Shown here: piece after piece, positions 27,091 to 36,523 of the stretch | Position numbering within the stretch: position 1 is the stretch's first letter | How the letters are laid out: every line of letters begins with the position of its first letter | Notes under the pieces: model-generated | Seen by the model: the letters and a program-made list of their open reading frames with translations, nothing else | The model's database searches: none | Told to the model about the DNA's origin: nothing | Position numbers and translations under genes: made by a program | Assembly (NCBI GenBank): GCA_905480605.1 | Contig: CAJQRD010000026.1 | Location: 37,089-101,088 of the forward strand | Direction of reading: 5' to 3' | DNA from: an uncultured Saprospiraceae bacterium | Lineage (GTDB): Bacteria; Bacteroidota; Bacteroidia; Chitinophagales; Saprospiraceae | Length of the DNA stretch: 64,000 nucleotides

Positions 27091-28455
27091 TTACTCGATA
27101 AGCACATTACCAACAGGTGCAGTTAAAAACATAGCTTTATCTAAAAGTATATTATTAACTTCATTGTAAGTGCCCTTTACTAGAATAATTCTATTTGATC
27201 CAGGACCTGCTATATCTGCAGCATTTTCAGCTTCCTGAACAGTATCAAAAGGTCTAAATATTGAACCTGATTGAGAATTTGTATCTGATATTTTATCAAC
27301 ATGTATACTTGTTGTGGAAATAAAATCATTCATTTCAATTTCCAATGGGTCATATTGAAATGATGTACCTAGATTGGTCCCTGATGTGGCACCACAACCT
27401 CCACAAGTATGTATACCATAAGTAAAGTCTGTATTGGCAGCTTTGATAACTGGACTTCCACTATTAGCCCCTTCTGTATCCGTTTCATATCTATAGTATA
27501 TTCCATTAGCGCCATTATTCACTCTTGAATCATAATCATCGGAACTCGTTTGCTGTGCTCGCCAATTTTGATTTGGACCATTACTGTCATTTCCATGTCC
27601 TGTTATTCTTATATTACTTGTCGATGATGGTGTTAGTGTAGTTGGTCTAAAAAAGTCTCCTTGAGCCATTACAGGTTGTAATCCTGTAGTTGCATTATCA
27701 AAAACTTCAAAAATAGCCCAATCTTGACCAGGGTTACAAGATGGCGTTCCGTCTGCACCAGTTAATTCAAATTCTACACTTGAAACATCAATCACATATT
27801 GATCTTCTGGTGCAGATGGTACTGTAACTCCACCGGGTGTCGACAAGGGTACATTAAATTCAACTATTACATTAGAACCTAAATTAAGTACACCCCAGTT
27901 ATCACAAACACAATGACCTGCTGTTAATAATGAGCCATTTGACATCAACCATGCTGTACATCCTCCACCAGCAAACATTCTTGCCACTCTTACATCTGAT
28001 GAAAGAACACGATTATCTACCCCACAAATTGTCTTTATTTTTGTGGCGCCTTTACGAGAGATTATTTTATCAACTTGATAAAACACATCTTTAGTAGGGT
28101 TGGTTGAATACACTTCTATAATTAATACGGAAGTACTAAACACACTACTAAATCCACTATACTCGTCAATAGATTTTTTATCTAGGATTTGGAAAGCATC
28201 TGGATTATCCGGAGCAAATATTTTCAGATAGGCTTTTTCCAAATTGTAACTAGAAAAGTGAATTTGTAAAAAATTATTATATGTTGATTTTACTACATCT
28301 CGGTGAAGCAACTCAAGCTCGATTGATTCTGTAGAGAGTAAAGGGGTTTTCTGATCAATCGCAACTTGCTCCAGTTCTAATATTTCACCTATTTGTGCAG
28401 ATCCTATTTGAAAACCCAATAGCATTATAAGTAAAAATGATATTATATATTTCAT
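27091..28455 (-). CDS. Exported trypsin-like serine protease with short C-terminal DUF1565-like segment
   Basis: The ATG at 28455 puts a clean signal peptide ('MKYIISFLLIMLLGFQIGSA') at the N-terminus; the open frame reaches 28500 but that start is poorer. The 454-residue protein has a chymotrypsin-fold domain with His181 ('LTAGHC'), Asp245 ('QDWAIFEV') and Ser332 ('GANSGSPV'), and a Cys-rich loop 'CGGCGATSG'. The last 60 residues ('...RPFDTVQEAENAA...IILVKGTYNE') look like the start of a parallel beta-helix (DUF1565), but the protein stops there without a T9SS domain. It lies 78 bp downstream of the GNVGIGTT-type gene on the same strand and may be cotranscribed with it. Confidence 0.85.
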   Translation of the reverse strand: MKYIISFLLIMLLGFQIGSAQIGEILELEQVAIDQKTPLLSTESIELELLHRDVVKSTYNNFLQIHFSSYNLEKAYLKIFAPDNPDAFQILDKKSIDEYSGFSSVFSTSVLIIEVYSTNPTKDVFYQVDKIISRKGATKIKTICGVDNRVLSSDVRVARMFAGGGCTAWLMSNGSLLTAGHCVCDNWGVLNLGSNVIVEFNVPLSTPGGVTVPSAPEDQYVIDVSSVEFELTGADGTPSCNPGQDWAIFEVFDNATTGLQPVMAQGDFFRPTTLTPSSTSNIRITGHGNDSNGPNQNWRAQQTSSDDYDSRVNNGANGIYYRYETDTEGANSGSPVIKAANTDFTYGIHTCGGCGATSGTNLGTSFQYDPLEIEMNDFISTTSIHVDKISDTNSQSGSIFRPFDTVQEAENAADIAGPGSNRIILVKGTYNEVNNILLDKAMFLTAPVGNVLIE

Positions 28456-28532
28456 GGTTATTGTTTTTTTAAGGATACCTAGTCTTAGGTATTCTTTCAT
28501 TTAAAAAATTTACAATTAAAAAAAACCAAACC

Positions 28533-29975
28533 TTATTGAAGGTTAACTAAAACCAATACAAATCCCTTTTCATCAACTTCTGTCATTGCTTTTCCAATAA
28601 TAGCACCTTGAGCATTATCAAAATCAGATACACGCATAGCGTAACCCTTTTGAGATGAAGTCGTTAATAAATCACCAGGTACTATTTTACCATTTTCACT
28701 ATTAGCATAAACATAAACTCTACCTGTCAATGCAACAGGATAATCCCCATCAGCAATACTACCTGTTTGTCCCATCATCAAACCTGACTCCACACCATTC
28801 GCTCCAGAAATAATTCCAGCGACCTTACGATCATACTTCTCACTAGTAATAGTTAATTTACCTGTGCTGTTTGCATCAATTGAAACAACCATGCCTGGAG
28901 AAGGCAAAATATCCTCTTCCAAGATATCAAAATTCTCAGCGAAATCCGCTCCTCCTTTAATCAATACTTCATCAACTGTAATTCTTGATTTACCACTTAC
29001 ATCCGCATCTAATTTAATTGCCTCTTCAATACCGTCTTTACCATATAAAATTACAAAAGGTTCATTATTAGATCCTTCAGTATCCAAAAGAATTGCTCTT
29101 TTACTTGCACCCGTAAAGTTGTAATTATTCAATTCCATCAAAGCATTTCTTGTGGCACCAGACCCAGATTCCAGCAACTCATAAGTAGGTGAACTAATTG
29201 TTGTCCCTATAGTGATATCACCAGCGGCATTCATTCTAACTCTTCCATCCTCTGAATACAAATTCAAATTTCCAGTATCGCTATTTTGCAAAATAACATC
29301 ATTTGCATTATGTGTCAAATAAGCCACTTCTGTACCTGCTTCATACCATTGAATAGCTGAAAAATTACTATCAGAAAAACGTATATCAGCACCAGAAGCT
29401 CCAAGGTCTAAGTGTTTAGCCGGAGCAGCTGTACCTATTCCAATAAACCCATTAGGGTCAATCACAAGTCGTCCATCAACACCACCAGATCTAAATCTTA
29501 CATCATCACCTCCATAATTGTAGAACATTCCAGCTCTTAAACTTTGTCCAGATCCTGCAAAAGTAAATCCAGCCCAACTTGTTGCATCAATTTCAGAAAA
29601 GACTTGCGTATCATCTTCTAAAAGTTGTCGTACAAATCCATTAGGATTAACTCCCGAAGCACCATCACCTCCGTATACATGGAATTTAATTACTGGGTTT
29701 GTAGTACCAATACCTACATTACCTGCATTATAGTAAGCTTTACTTCCATTCAAAGACCAAACTGAACTTCCTCCAGTTGTCAATGATTCCCAAATTCCAC
29801 CAACTCTTCCTTCAAAATCACTTCCCGTGTATCTTACTGTACCATTTATTGTACTTGTAGTATTACCTATCTTAAGTCCATTTTCAACTTCAATTGAACC
29901 ATTTTGCCCAATGACAAATAAAGAAAGACTGCAAAACATAAATGTGATTAATGTTTTCATTTCATATTTTTTCAT
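28533..29975 (-). CDS. Exported GNVGIGTTNP-type surface/tail-fibre-like protein
   Basis: The 480-residue protein has a short N-terminal extension, then a signal peptide ('MKTLITFMFCSLSLFVIGQ'; ATG 29960 is an alternative start). The motif 'GNVGIGTTNP' and its variants ('GFIGIGTAAPAKHLDLG', 'AGDITIGTTISSP') recur, as in large Bacteroidota surface proteins and phage-tail-fibre-like proteins. The final 80 residues ('LTGRVYVYANSENGKIVPGDLLTTSS...GAIIGKAM') form a conserved globular C-terminus common in this group. It has no T9SS domain. It probably forms an extended beta-rich filament at the cell surface. It is followed by the serine-protease gene. Confidence 0.75.
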   Translation of the reverse strand: MKKYEMKTLITFMFCSLSLFVIGQNGSIEVENGLKIGNTTSTINGTVRYTGSDFEGRVGGIWESLTTGGSSVWSLNGSKAYYNAGNVGIGTTNPVIKFHVYGGDGASGVNPNGFVRQLLEDDTQVFSEIDATSWAGFTFAGSGQSLRAGMFYNYGGDDVRFRSGGVDGRLVIDPNGFIGIGTAAPAKHLDLGASGADIRFSDSNFSAIQWYEAGTEVAYLTHNANDVILQNSDTGNLNLYSEDGRVRMNAAGDITIGTTISSPTYELLESGSGATRNALMELNNYNFTGASKRAILLDTEGSNNEPFVILYGKDGIEEAIKLDADVSGKSRITVDEVLIKGGADFAENFDILEEDILPSPGMVVSIDANSTGKLTITSEKYDRKVAGIISGANGVESGLMMGQTGSIADGDYPVALTGRVYVYANSENGKIVPGDLLTTSSQKGYAMRVSDFDNAQGAIIGKAMTEVDEKGFVLVLVNLQ

Positions 29976-30016
29976 GATTATTTTTTTTAAATAAATGAAT
30001 AGAATTTATTTATAAT

Positions 30017-30045
30017 CAAAACTATATCATTATCACAAGTGAAAA
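30017..30045 (-). promoter_or_regulatory. Putative promoter for the GNVGIGTT-type gene
   Basis: On the minus strand, TTTT (30042-30045) is followed after 17 bp by TAGTTTTG (30017-30024), which fits the Bacteroidota -33/-7 arrangement (TTTG, 17-23 bp, TAnnTTTG) with one mismatch in the -33. Confidence 0.35.
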
Positions 30046-30202
30046 CTCACACATTTATGTGATTTTTAGCAAAAATTAATATCATTTCAAGAAAAAACTA
30101 ACACAAACATGCTAGCTTAAAAGACCGATATCCCTGAATATTCCAATAAAAAATTCGGATATTATACCTTAAGAAAGAGTATTAAATTTATTAATTATTC
30201 CC

Positions 30203-30991
30203 TCACAAGTGCCTTAAATATATCTCAGGGTTATTTAAAAATGATTTTGTAATTGAATAGTGTTCAGTTTCATCTAATGGTGTTAATTGCATCCCATCTT
30301 CGTTAATTTCATAAATATTAGAATTGGGAATAGCCATCAGCATCGGAGAATGAGTGGCAATAATAAACTGAGAATTATAATTTTTCAGGTGCTCCTGAAT
30401 GAAATAAATCAATGACAATTGTTTGGCAGGAGATAATGCTGCTTCTGGTTCATCTAAAATATAAATTCCGGGTCTATTTATTTTCTCTTGAATAATTTTC
30501 ATATACGCTTCACCATGCGAAAAAGACTGTAACTCTTGTCCATATTCAAATCTCATATGGTGCATCTGATAATTGGCGTTGTCCTTCATATTTTGAATAA
30601 TTTCATCAGGCACCTCTCCTTCCAAATCACTCAAACTTTGATGAAGAGCAAAATCTCTTCTGTCTACACTGTTTAAATAATCTCCAAAATCTTCGGCACG
30701 AAAAAAGAAACCAATTGGTCGGTCAATATTAAATGAAATTTTCAAATAAGGTAGCAAAGATTTGGAAGCATTAAAACTTTTCTTTGAATAATCAGAACCA
30801 TCCATGTGGGGCAATTGCAGTCTATATGCAATAGTTTCTATCAATGTAGATTTTCCTGTTCCATTATCACCAATAAAAAATGTAATTGGAGAATCCATAT
30901 TAATATTACGACAATGTTTTACAGAAGATACATTGAAAGGAAACGGATTTTTCTTTTCTGTTAATAAATCAATCAAACTGATATAAGACAT
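30203..30991 (-). CDS. COG3910-like AAA (ABC-type) ATPase
   Basis: The 262-residue cytoplasmic protein has Walker A 'FIGDNGTGKSTLIE' (about 38-51), an ABC-signature-like 'QSFSHGEAYMKI', Walker B 'GIYILDEPEAALSP' and the switch histidine 'IIATHSPML'. This single-domain SMC/OLD-like architecture matches the COG3910 predicted ATPases. These are often stand-alone and have no agreed function. It lies downstream of the PstS-porin gene on the same strand with a 42-bp gap, so it may be cotranscribed with the phosphate/polyphosphate genes. Confidence 0.85.
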   Translation of the reverse strand: MSYISLIDLLTEKKNPFPFNVSSVKHCRNINMDSPITFFIGDNGTGKSTLIETIAYRLQLPHMDGSDYSKKSFNASKSLLPYLKISFNIDRPIGFFFRAEDFGDYLNSVDRRDFALHQSLSDLEGEVPDEIIQNMKDNANYQMHHMRFEYGQELQSFSHGEAYMKIIQEKINRPGIYILDEPEAALSPAKQLSLIYFIQEHLKNYNSQFIIATHSPMLMAIPNSNIYEINEDGMQLTPLDETEHYSITKSFLNNPEIYLRHL

Positions 30992-31033
30992 GACCTAATA
31001 GATTGTTTCTAATAAAATAAGTGTATTTCGAAT

Positions 31034-33202
31034 TTAAAAATTAAGATTCAGATCCAACCTAATCCGGTGGCTGGTTTCAATATCTGCATCATTCGGCTTT
31101 CTTTTCAAAATGCCATCTACAAAATACGCTCTTGCAACTACATTAAATCCCTTTTCAAAAGCATATGCCAGCCGTACCTCATGCCCCTTAAAGTTGCTTG
31201 ATCGTGACGCAGCTATATTGCCATAATCCCATCGCACATAATCATCCTGAGCTAAAAAAGGCACGACAGAATATTTTTGAATATATGAATAGTAATAAGC
31301 TAGCAACCATTTATTTTTATCGCTCAAACTTCCAAGTTGTATGCTTCCAACAAATCCTGTCTTTTGATTCTTGTGACCAGAGAATGTAACCAATGAATCA
31401 TTGCTATAATCAGTCAAATTTGTAATATAATCAACGCCCAGCGTTATTGGAGTTTTGTATTTTAAATTTACCATAGCACTTGAAATGAGCATGCCGTAAT
31501 CCAGAGTGTGATTAACTTCTTGGAAACCCAAATCTGATATTTTGGTTAAGTTAAAATAACCAGAGGATAAAGTTAATTCACTTTCCCTATTCTCAATATT
31601 AAGTGTTAATTGACCTGCAAGCATACTTGGGTCAAGACTTAGATTTTGTGCAGGATCGTGTAAAGTGAAGTACCCTGTTATTGGCTTAAGTGTTATTGAT
31701 TCCGTTAATAAAATACGCCCACCAAATGCAATTCCTTCAGGTATTACATCATCATCCCAATACATTTCGTTTTGCTTCCAGAAAGGAAAATTGTTTTTCC
31801 CCATCCACGCCCACCAATTTTTAGTGTTTACTTTTAAAAACGCCTTATCTATACTAACGCCATCATCAGGAAGACGCTCTCCTAAGGTGATATGTGGTGA
31901 TTGAGGATTTTGTGTATTACCAGAACGAAGACGGCCACCAAAAGCAATTTGTTCATTCAACTTATAGTTAAATCCAAATCGCAAGCGATAGCGTAACCTA
32001 AATCTGTCATCACGATAACTGCCATCAGACCTTCTAGAATTCCAATCATTCTCACCTCGAAATCTGAAGTCACCATACATTCTAAGATTATCTGATAATA
32101 TGGGCTTAGCCTTATCTGTCAACTGTAATAATCTCTCACTTTTATTTATTTCTATCCGAGTTGTTTCCCCTGCTTCTATAGTCACCAAAATTTTCTCACC
32201 ATCTGTTTTTTTTGAAGTTTCAGTAAGTAACAAATACTGTCCTGGAGGTAAATCAACAATAGAAGGATTTTCGTCTGTAGGTTCAAGGTGGTTTGTAACA
32301 TGTTTAAGCAATCGACCATCAGCAGTGAAAATATCATATGATTCATGTGGGTAATAATAAGCTCCACCTTCTTCTACCGCGTAGGTGTTTGTAAATACCA
32401 TCAATTTCCCTCTTTTCCCAACTGTTTGTTGAACTGATCCAATAAATCTCCTCGTGATCAATTCTTGAGCCTGCTTCGTTTGAGTCCATTTAGCAAAAGA
32501 AGATGTGCTTTCGCGACCTGGCCACCATAGCAAATACAATGGACGTGTAATAGGGTAACTTTGGTTTGTAACTGAAGCTTCTTGTCCATCAACAGATATG
32601 ATCTTAATTTGATCGTTTTTCAAACTTAAAAAGGAAAAACTAATTTGCCCAATACCACCAATATCGTTTGCAACATTATTCAAAATATCACTATCTGGTT
32701 TAATCGTTTTACAATTTGTATAATCGTGTTTATCCATAATTGCTGCACGAAAAACTTTCCGAGTAGCCGATTGATCATCAACAATATATGCATTGATCTC
32801 AAGATCTGGACCACCTAGTTCATTCCAGTTGGTGATTCTATTGGTAAAAATGCCTTTAAGTTGTTCTGATGTTAGATTAGTGATTGGATTACTTTTATGC
32901 AATACAACTGCAATGGCATCCCACCCAATCAGAGTGCTTGTTACACCTTTACCCAATACGTTAGCACTTGGGACTCGTGCAACACCTGCAATATCTGCTG
33001 TTCCTTCCAGAATCGCCTTTTCTCCACCTGAACTCTCTGAGTCTGAGTTAATCAAAAACTTAGCACTTTGATAAGTATTTTCAGCATCCTTAATGAAATG
33101 AGCAATAGTTGAAGAACCCTCATACCGAATAACTGATATGTCTTGAGCATCAGCACAGGTTAAGAGTAATATAGATAATAAAACAAAAAATACGTTTTTC
33201 AT
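31034..33202 (-). CDS. PstS-like phosphate-binding domain fused to outer-membrane porin
   Basis: This 722-residue precursor starts with a signal peptide (about 1-19). Residues about 20-260 form a PstS-like type II periplasmic-binding domain ('YEGSSTIAHF', 'SESSGGEKAILEGTADIAGVAR', 'NRITNWNELGG', 'SATRKVFR'). Residues about 260-355 form a small beta domain with a Gly-Gln-Tyr-Leu motif. The C-terminal 360 residues are alternating amphipathic strands with 'LRMYGDFRFRGENDWNSR' and the final strand 'HRIRLDLNLNF', typical of a phosphate/alginate-type porin barrel ending in Phe. A single chain joining a phosphate receptor to a porin is unusual. It follows two PPK2 genes by 58 bp on the same strand, which supports a role in phosphate acquisition. 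Confidence 0.8.
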   Translation of the reverse strand: MKNVFFVLLSILLLTCADAQDISVIRYEGSSTIAHFIKDAENTYQSAKFLINSDSESSGGEKAILEGTADIAGVARVPSANVLGKGVTSTLIGWDAIAVVLHKSNPITNLTSEQLKGIFTNRITNWNELGGPDLEINAYIVDDQSATRKVFRAAIMDKHDYTNCKTIKPDSDILNNVANDIGGIGQISFSFLSLKNDQIKIISVDGQEASVTNQSYPITRPLYLLWWPGRESTSSFAKWTQTKQAQELITRRFIGSVQQTVGKRGKLMVFTNTYAVEEGGAYYYPHESYDIFTADGRLLKHVTNHLEPTDENPSIVDLPPGQYLLLTETSKKTDGEKILVTIEAGETTRIEINKSERLLQLTDKAKPILSDNLRMYGDFRFRGENDWNSRRSDGSYRDDRFRLRYRLRFGFNYKLNEQIAFGGRLRSGNTQNPQSPHITLGERLPDDGVSIDKAFLKVNTKNWWAWMGKNNFPFWKQNEMYWDDDVIPEGIAFGGRILLTESITLKPITGYFTLHDPAQNLSLDPSMLAGQLTLNIENRESELTLSSGYFNLTKISDLGFQEVNHTLDYGMLISSAMVNLKYKTPITLGVDYITNLTDYSNDSLVTFSGHKNQKTGFVGSIQLGSLSDKNKWLLAYYYSYIQKYSVVPFLAQDDYVRWDYGNIAASRSSNFKGHEVRLAYAFEKGFNVVARAYFVDGILKRKPNDADIETSHRIRLDLNLNF

Positions 33203-33260
33203 ATTTCAAGATAAACTCTAAAATTACATATGACTATTTCAAACCTAATGAACACGTTAT

Positions 33261-34034
33261 TTATTTATATGGTATTGTCTCTAAAATATGTGAAATCGCA
33301 CTTAATCGGGCATTAGGTTTTTTATTGGCATCTATAATTGTCCAAGGAGCAATTTCAGTATTTGTAACCTCGAACATTTTCTTTTTGTAGGATGTATATT
33401 CATCCCATAGCTCTTGAGCCTTTTCATCAACAGGTGTCATTTTCCATCGCTTCAATGGACTGTTATTTATTTCTTTAAAACGTTTGGCTTGTTCTTTTTT
33501 CGATATTGAAAAATAAAGTTTAATCAAATACGTATCTGACTGAATTAGCATTTTTTCAAAATGATTCACCTGTGACATAAAAATTTCATACTCCTTTTTT
33601 GTACAAAATTTATTTACAGGTTCCACAACGGCTCTATTGTACCAACTTCTATCGAAGAAAACAATTTCTCCTGGTTTAGGCAACCGATTAATGTACCGTT
33701 GAAAGAACCATTGCTTTCTTTCATCACTTGTAGGAATATTTAAAGCGACAATTTTAAAATGTCTTGGATTAATATACTCCGTTATCCTTCTTATGGCTCC
33801 CCCTTTACCAGCAGCATCTCGTCCTTCAAAAAGAATAACTACTTTTTTGTTATTCTTTATTACCCAGTTTTGCAGCTTTATAAGTTCTTCTTGTTTCTTT
33901 TTTAATTTAGAGATGTATTTTACCTCTTCTAAAACTTTAGTAATATTTACTTTTTTATTTTTTAAAAGAGAATGTAAACCTATTTTAGAATTTAGTAGAG
34001 TAACTTCTTCCTCTGTTAAATTAATATTTTTCAT
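33261..34034 (-). CDS. ppk2: Polyphosphate kinase 2 (PPK2), second copy
   Basis: The 257-residue PPK2 has Walker A 'FEGRDAAGKGGAIRRITEYI', 'RKQWFFQRYINRLP', and Walker B 'VFFDRSWYNRAVVEPV'. PPK2 enzymes transfer phosphate between polyphosphate and nucleotides, generally favouring nucleotide phosphorylation at the expense of polyP. It is single-domain and cytoplasmic. It lies 10 bp downstream of a paralogous PPK2 and 58 bp upstream of the PstS-porin gene, forming a likely three-gene operon. GDP/ADP or NMP preference cannot be inferred. Confidence 0.93.
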   Translation of the reverse strand: MKNINLTEEEVTLLNSKIGLHSLLKNKKVNITKVLEEVKYISKLKKKQEELIKLQNWVIKNNKKVVILFEGRDAAGKGGAIRRITEYINPRHFKIVALNIPTSDERKQWFFQRYINRLPKPGEIVFFDRSWYNRAVVEPVNKFCTKKEYEIFMSQVNHFEKMLIQSDTYLIKLYFSISKKEQAKRFKEINNSPLKRWKMTPVDEKAQELWDEYTSYKKKMFEVTNTEIAPWTIIDANKKPNARLSAISHILETIPYK

Positions 34035-34044
34035 TATTTATTTT

Positions 34045-34893
34045 TTATATGTCAATTTGAATCGCACTTCTGTGATATCTCATAATAACATTAGGGTCAG
34101 GTAAAATTGATAATTTGGACTCTCCTTTCCCTTCATAATCAAATTGAGACAATACATATCTCATACTTTCAAGTCTAGCTTGTTTCTTATCATTAGTTTT
34201 AACAATTATCCAAGGGCTAAAGTTAGTATGGGTCTTACTAAACATCTGCTCTTTATAATGCGTATAACTATCCCATAATTCTTGTCCTTTCATATCTACA
34301 GGACTAAACTTCCATCGCTTCAATGGATTATTCAATCTCGCATCAAAGCGCTTTTTTTGCTCTTCTTTTGATATAGAAAACCAAAATTTAATAATCTTTA
34401 GATTATCTTCATAGAGCATATGTTCAAATTGAGGTACTTGAAGTATAAATTTATCATATTCTTTTTTGCTACAAAAACCCATTACGGGTTCTACAACTGC
34501 GCGATTATACCAACTTCTATCGAAGAATACTATTTCTTTTGGATTGGGCAACTCTTTTATATATCGCCTAAAATACCACTGCCCTTTTTCAACTTCTGTG
34601 GGTTTTGTCAAGGCAACAACCCTAGATGTTCTTGGGCTTAAGTGTTCCTTAAACCGCTTTATTGAACCTCCTTTACCTGCAGCGTCTCGGCCTTCAAATA
34701 ATACAGCAACACGCATTTTCTTTTTTGCTATCCACTTTTGAAGGTTAACAAATTCAGTTTGTAACATTGATAATTCAGCTTCATATTTCAACTTGCTTAG
34801 TGTCTTTTCAATTGGAATATTATTCTCTTTTGCAATGGAAATTAACTCTGCCCTTGTCTTTACTCCTTGTAAATGCTCTGGTTTGAAATTCAT
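34045..34893 (-). CDS. ppk2: Polyphosphate kinase 2 (PPK2), first copy
   Basis: The 282-residue PPK2 carries 'LFEGRDAAGKGGSIKRF', 'KGQWYFRRYIKELPNPKE' and 'FFDRSWYNRAVVEPVMGFC'. It shares its whole architecture with the 33261-34034 paralogue, which argues for a tandem duplication with later divergence; this copy has about 25 more C-terminal residues. It is the first gene of the putative PPK2-PPK2-PstS/porin operon, whose promoter should lie in the 34894-35269 spacer. Confidence 0.93.
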   Translation of the reverse strand: MNFKPEHLQGVKTRAELISIAKENNIPIEKTLSKLKYEAELSMLQTEFVNLQKWIAKKKMRVAVLFEGRDAAGKGGSIKRFKEHLSPRTSRVVALTKPTEVEKGQWYFRRYIKELPNPKEIVFFDRSWYNRAVVEPVMGFCSKKEYDKFILQVPQFEHMLYEDNLKIIKFWFSISKEEQKKRFDARLNNPLKRWKFSPVDMKGQELWDSYTHYKEQMFSKTHTNFSPWIIVKTNDKKQARLESMRYVLSQFDYEGKGESKLSILPDPNVIMRYHRSAIQIDI

Positions 34894-35269
34894 CTATTAT
34901 TCCTTTACTTTCTACAAATTTTTATTTCTACTTAATTTACTACAACCACTAATTTGAAGTTTAACTTTCCTAAGGTTGTAATATTTTAATGCATATCTTA
35001 ATCCAAACAACTACAATTGCAGTTACTGTGTTGAAAAAAAACGTTTTGTTCCGTTAACTCAAATGTACAAAAATTAAGAGGATAACTTAAATCATTTTGG
35101 ATGATAAATCGGAAAACGAGAAGACAAATCAAGATAGAAAAGCGCTGCGTATATTCGATTGAAAACACAGAATTAATGAAGTCATTTTATAACTTTTTGC
35201 ATCTATTCTCAATAAGCAATTATCCCTGTTTCTAATATTTGAACATTGCTTAGGCGTAAATACAATACA
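34894..35269. other. Intergenic region upstream of the PPK2 operon
   Basis: AT-rich. A minus-strand -7 match, TACATTTG (35060-35067), is present without a convincing -33. No Pho-box could be recognised by eye. The small membrane ORF ending at 35270 borders it. Confidence 0.4.
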
Positions 35270-35389
35270 TCAACCTATACCTTTATCCTCCCTAACAAGG
35301 CGCATAAGGTAGATGAATAGACCAAGTGGAATAAAGATGGAAACCAAGAAAATAGAAGCGTAATAATATTGCATAAACCCTAGTTCCAA
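35270..35389 (-). CDS. Very small single-pass membrane protein (39 aa)
   Basis: The frame from TTG 35389 (or ATG 35374, 34 residues) encodes one hydrophobic helix ('YYYASIFLVSIFIPLGLFIY') followed by a short charged tail 'LMRLVREDKGIG'. It starts 5 bp after the stop of the heme-copper-oxidase-like gene, in the same direction, which supports translational coupling. Small single-helix proteins often accompany respiratory complexes, but no family was recognised. Missed by length-limited ORF calling. Confidence 0.42.
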   Translation of the reverse strand: MELGFMQYYYASIFLVSIFIPLGLFIYLMRLVREDKGIG

Positions 35390-35394
35390 CCAAA

Positions 35395-36501
35395 TTAATA
35401 GTCCTTGTAAAATAAAATTAATTCGGATATTACAACGGCAAAAACAAATATCTTAATGCCGATCGAGAATTTTTTATTCCTCTCAAAAAACTGATGATTC
35501 ATCGCGATTATGAAGCTGCTCAAACACCCTAACATTAATAAATGGATAAATCCAATGACAAAATTTCTTATCGTATAAGATACTGTAGCAAAATAAGGAA
35601 TCACAACCAAGGTTTGTATTATGACTTTAATACAAAAAGAAAGCAAAGAGATACTCAATAAAATCATCATATCTCGCGACCAAATGCTTTTCAATTTAGG
35701 CACGATTTCTTTTATAATTTTAAACAAGTAAATGAGAGATGCGAGTTGTATAAGAACTCCTAAACCATTGATCCAAAAAATATAATCAATTGGTGTTGAC
35801 CAGCTAATCGCAAGTGCATATGTCAATAAGGTTGATACAAACAACAATCTAAAAAATAACTGAGCATCTAATTTGCTGTATTTAATATTTCTTCTTGACA
35901 AAATTTTAAAAAATAAAGCCAATACACCAAACACAAGCCATCCATTAAATTGAAAATGAAGATAGAATTGTATGGCAGCATAATATAAAGCTGTTCCTCG
36001 CATGGAAAAAACAGAAATTAATCCTAGTGCCCAAGTTCCTAAGGAAGAGATAAACAAAAAAAACAATGAGGTTTTTAATAAAAAATGAGAAAACCCAGAA
36101 GACTTTCTCGGAAGATCTTTAAATACTAAATAAATAAAAGCATAAGTAAGGAAGATAAATAAACTAACAAAAAATATAGAAATACCTGCATAACCAAATA
36201 GGGGAAAAAAAATGAGCATTCCCAATACACTGAATTGATTGAGCCAAAACAATCTGCTATAAATCACCCCTTTCAATTCAAACAAATAGACTATAAAAAT
36301 ATACAAACCAGCATAAAGCCAGCCCAACAAGGCAATATGAGAATGCCCATGTCGTATATTTTTATAGTCTATCCAATCTGGTAAATCTCCTACAAAAGCA
36401 TATCTCATCATTATACCGATAATGCCAGCACTGATGAAATATACCAAGGCGCTCTTAAACCAAAAATGACCTGTACTTATTTGTAGCTCTTTATCCTGCA
36501 C
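35395..36501 (-). CDS. Multi-pass membrane protein, possibly heme-copper-oxidase subunit I-like
   Basis: The 368-residue protein starts at GTG 36501 and has about ten or eleven transmembrane helices. A His cluster 'RHGHSHIALLGWLY' (His51, 53, 55) and 'YLHFQFNGWLVFG' (His182) lie at helix starts, reminiscent of the NnrS or heme-copper oxidase subunit I-like proteins found next to nitrogen-oxide respiration genes in this phylum. It lies 22 bp downstream of the cytochrome c gene. Probable role: electron transfer or heme/Cu handling associated with the nos locus. The family call is tentative. Confidence 0.6.
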   Translation of the reverse strand: MQDKELQISTGHFWFKSALVYFISAGIIGIMMRYAFVGDLPDWIDYKNIRHGHSHIALLGWLYAGLYIFIVYLFELKGVIYSRLFWLNQFSVLGMLIFFPLFGYAGISIFFVSLFIFLTYAFIYLVFKDLPRKSSGFSHFLLKTSLFFLFISSLGTWALGLISVFSMRGTALYYAAIQFYLHFQFNGWLVFGVLALFFKILSRRNIKYSKLDAQLFFRLLFVSTLLTYALAISWSTPIDYIFWINGLGVLIQLASLIYLFKIIKEIVPKLKSIWSRDMMILLSISLLSFCIKVIIQTLVVIPYFATVSYTIRNFVIGFIHLLMLGCLSSFIIAMNHQFFERNKKFSIGIKIFVFAVVISELILFYKDY

Positions 36502-36523
36502 TTTATCTACTAAGTTGAATTAC

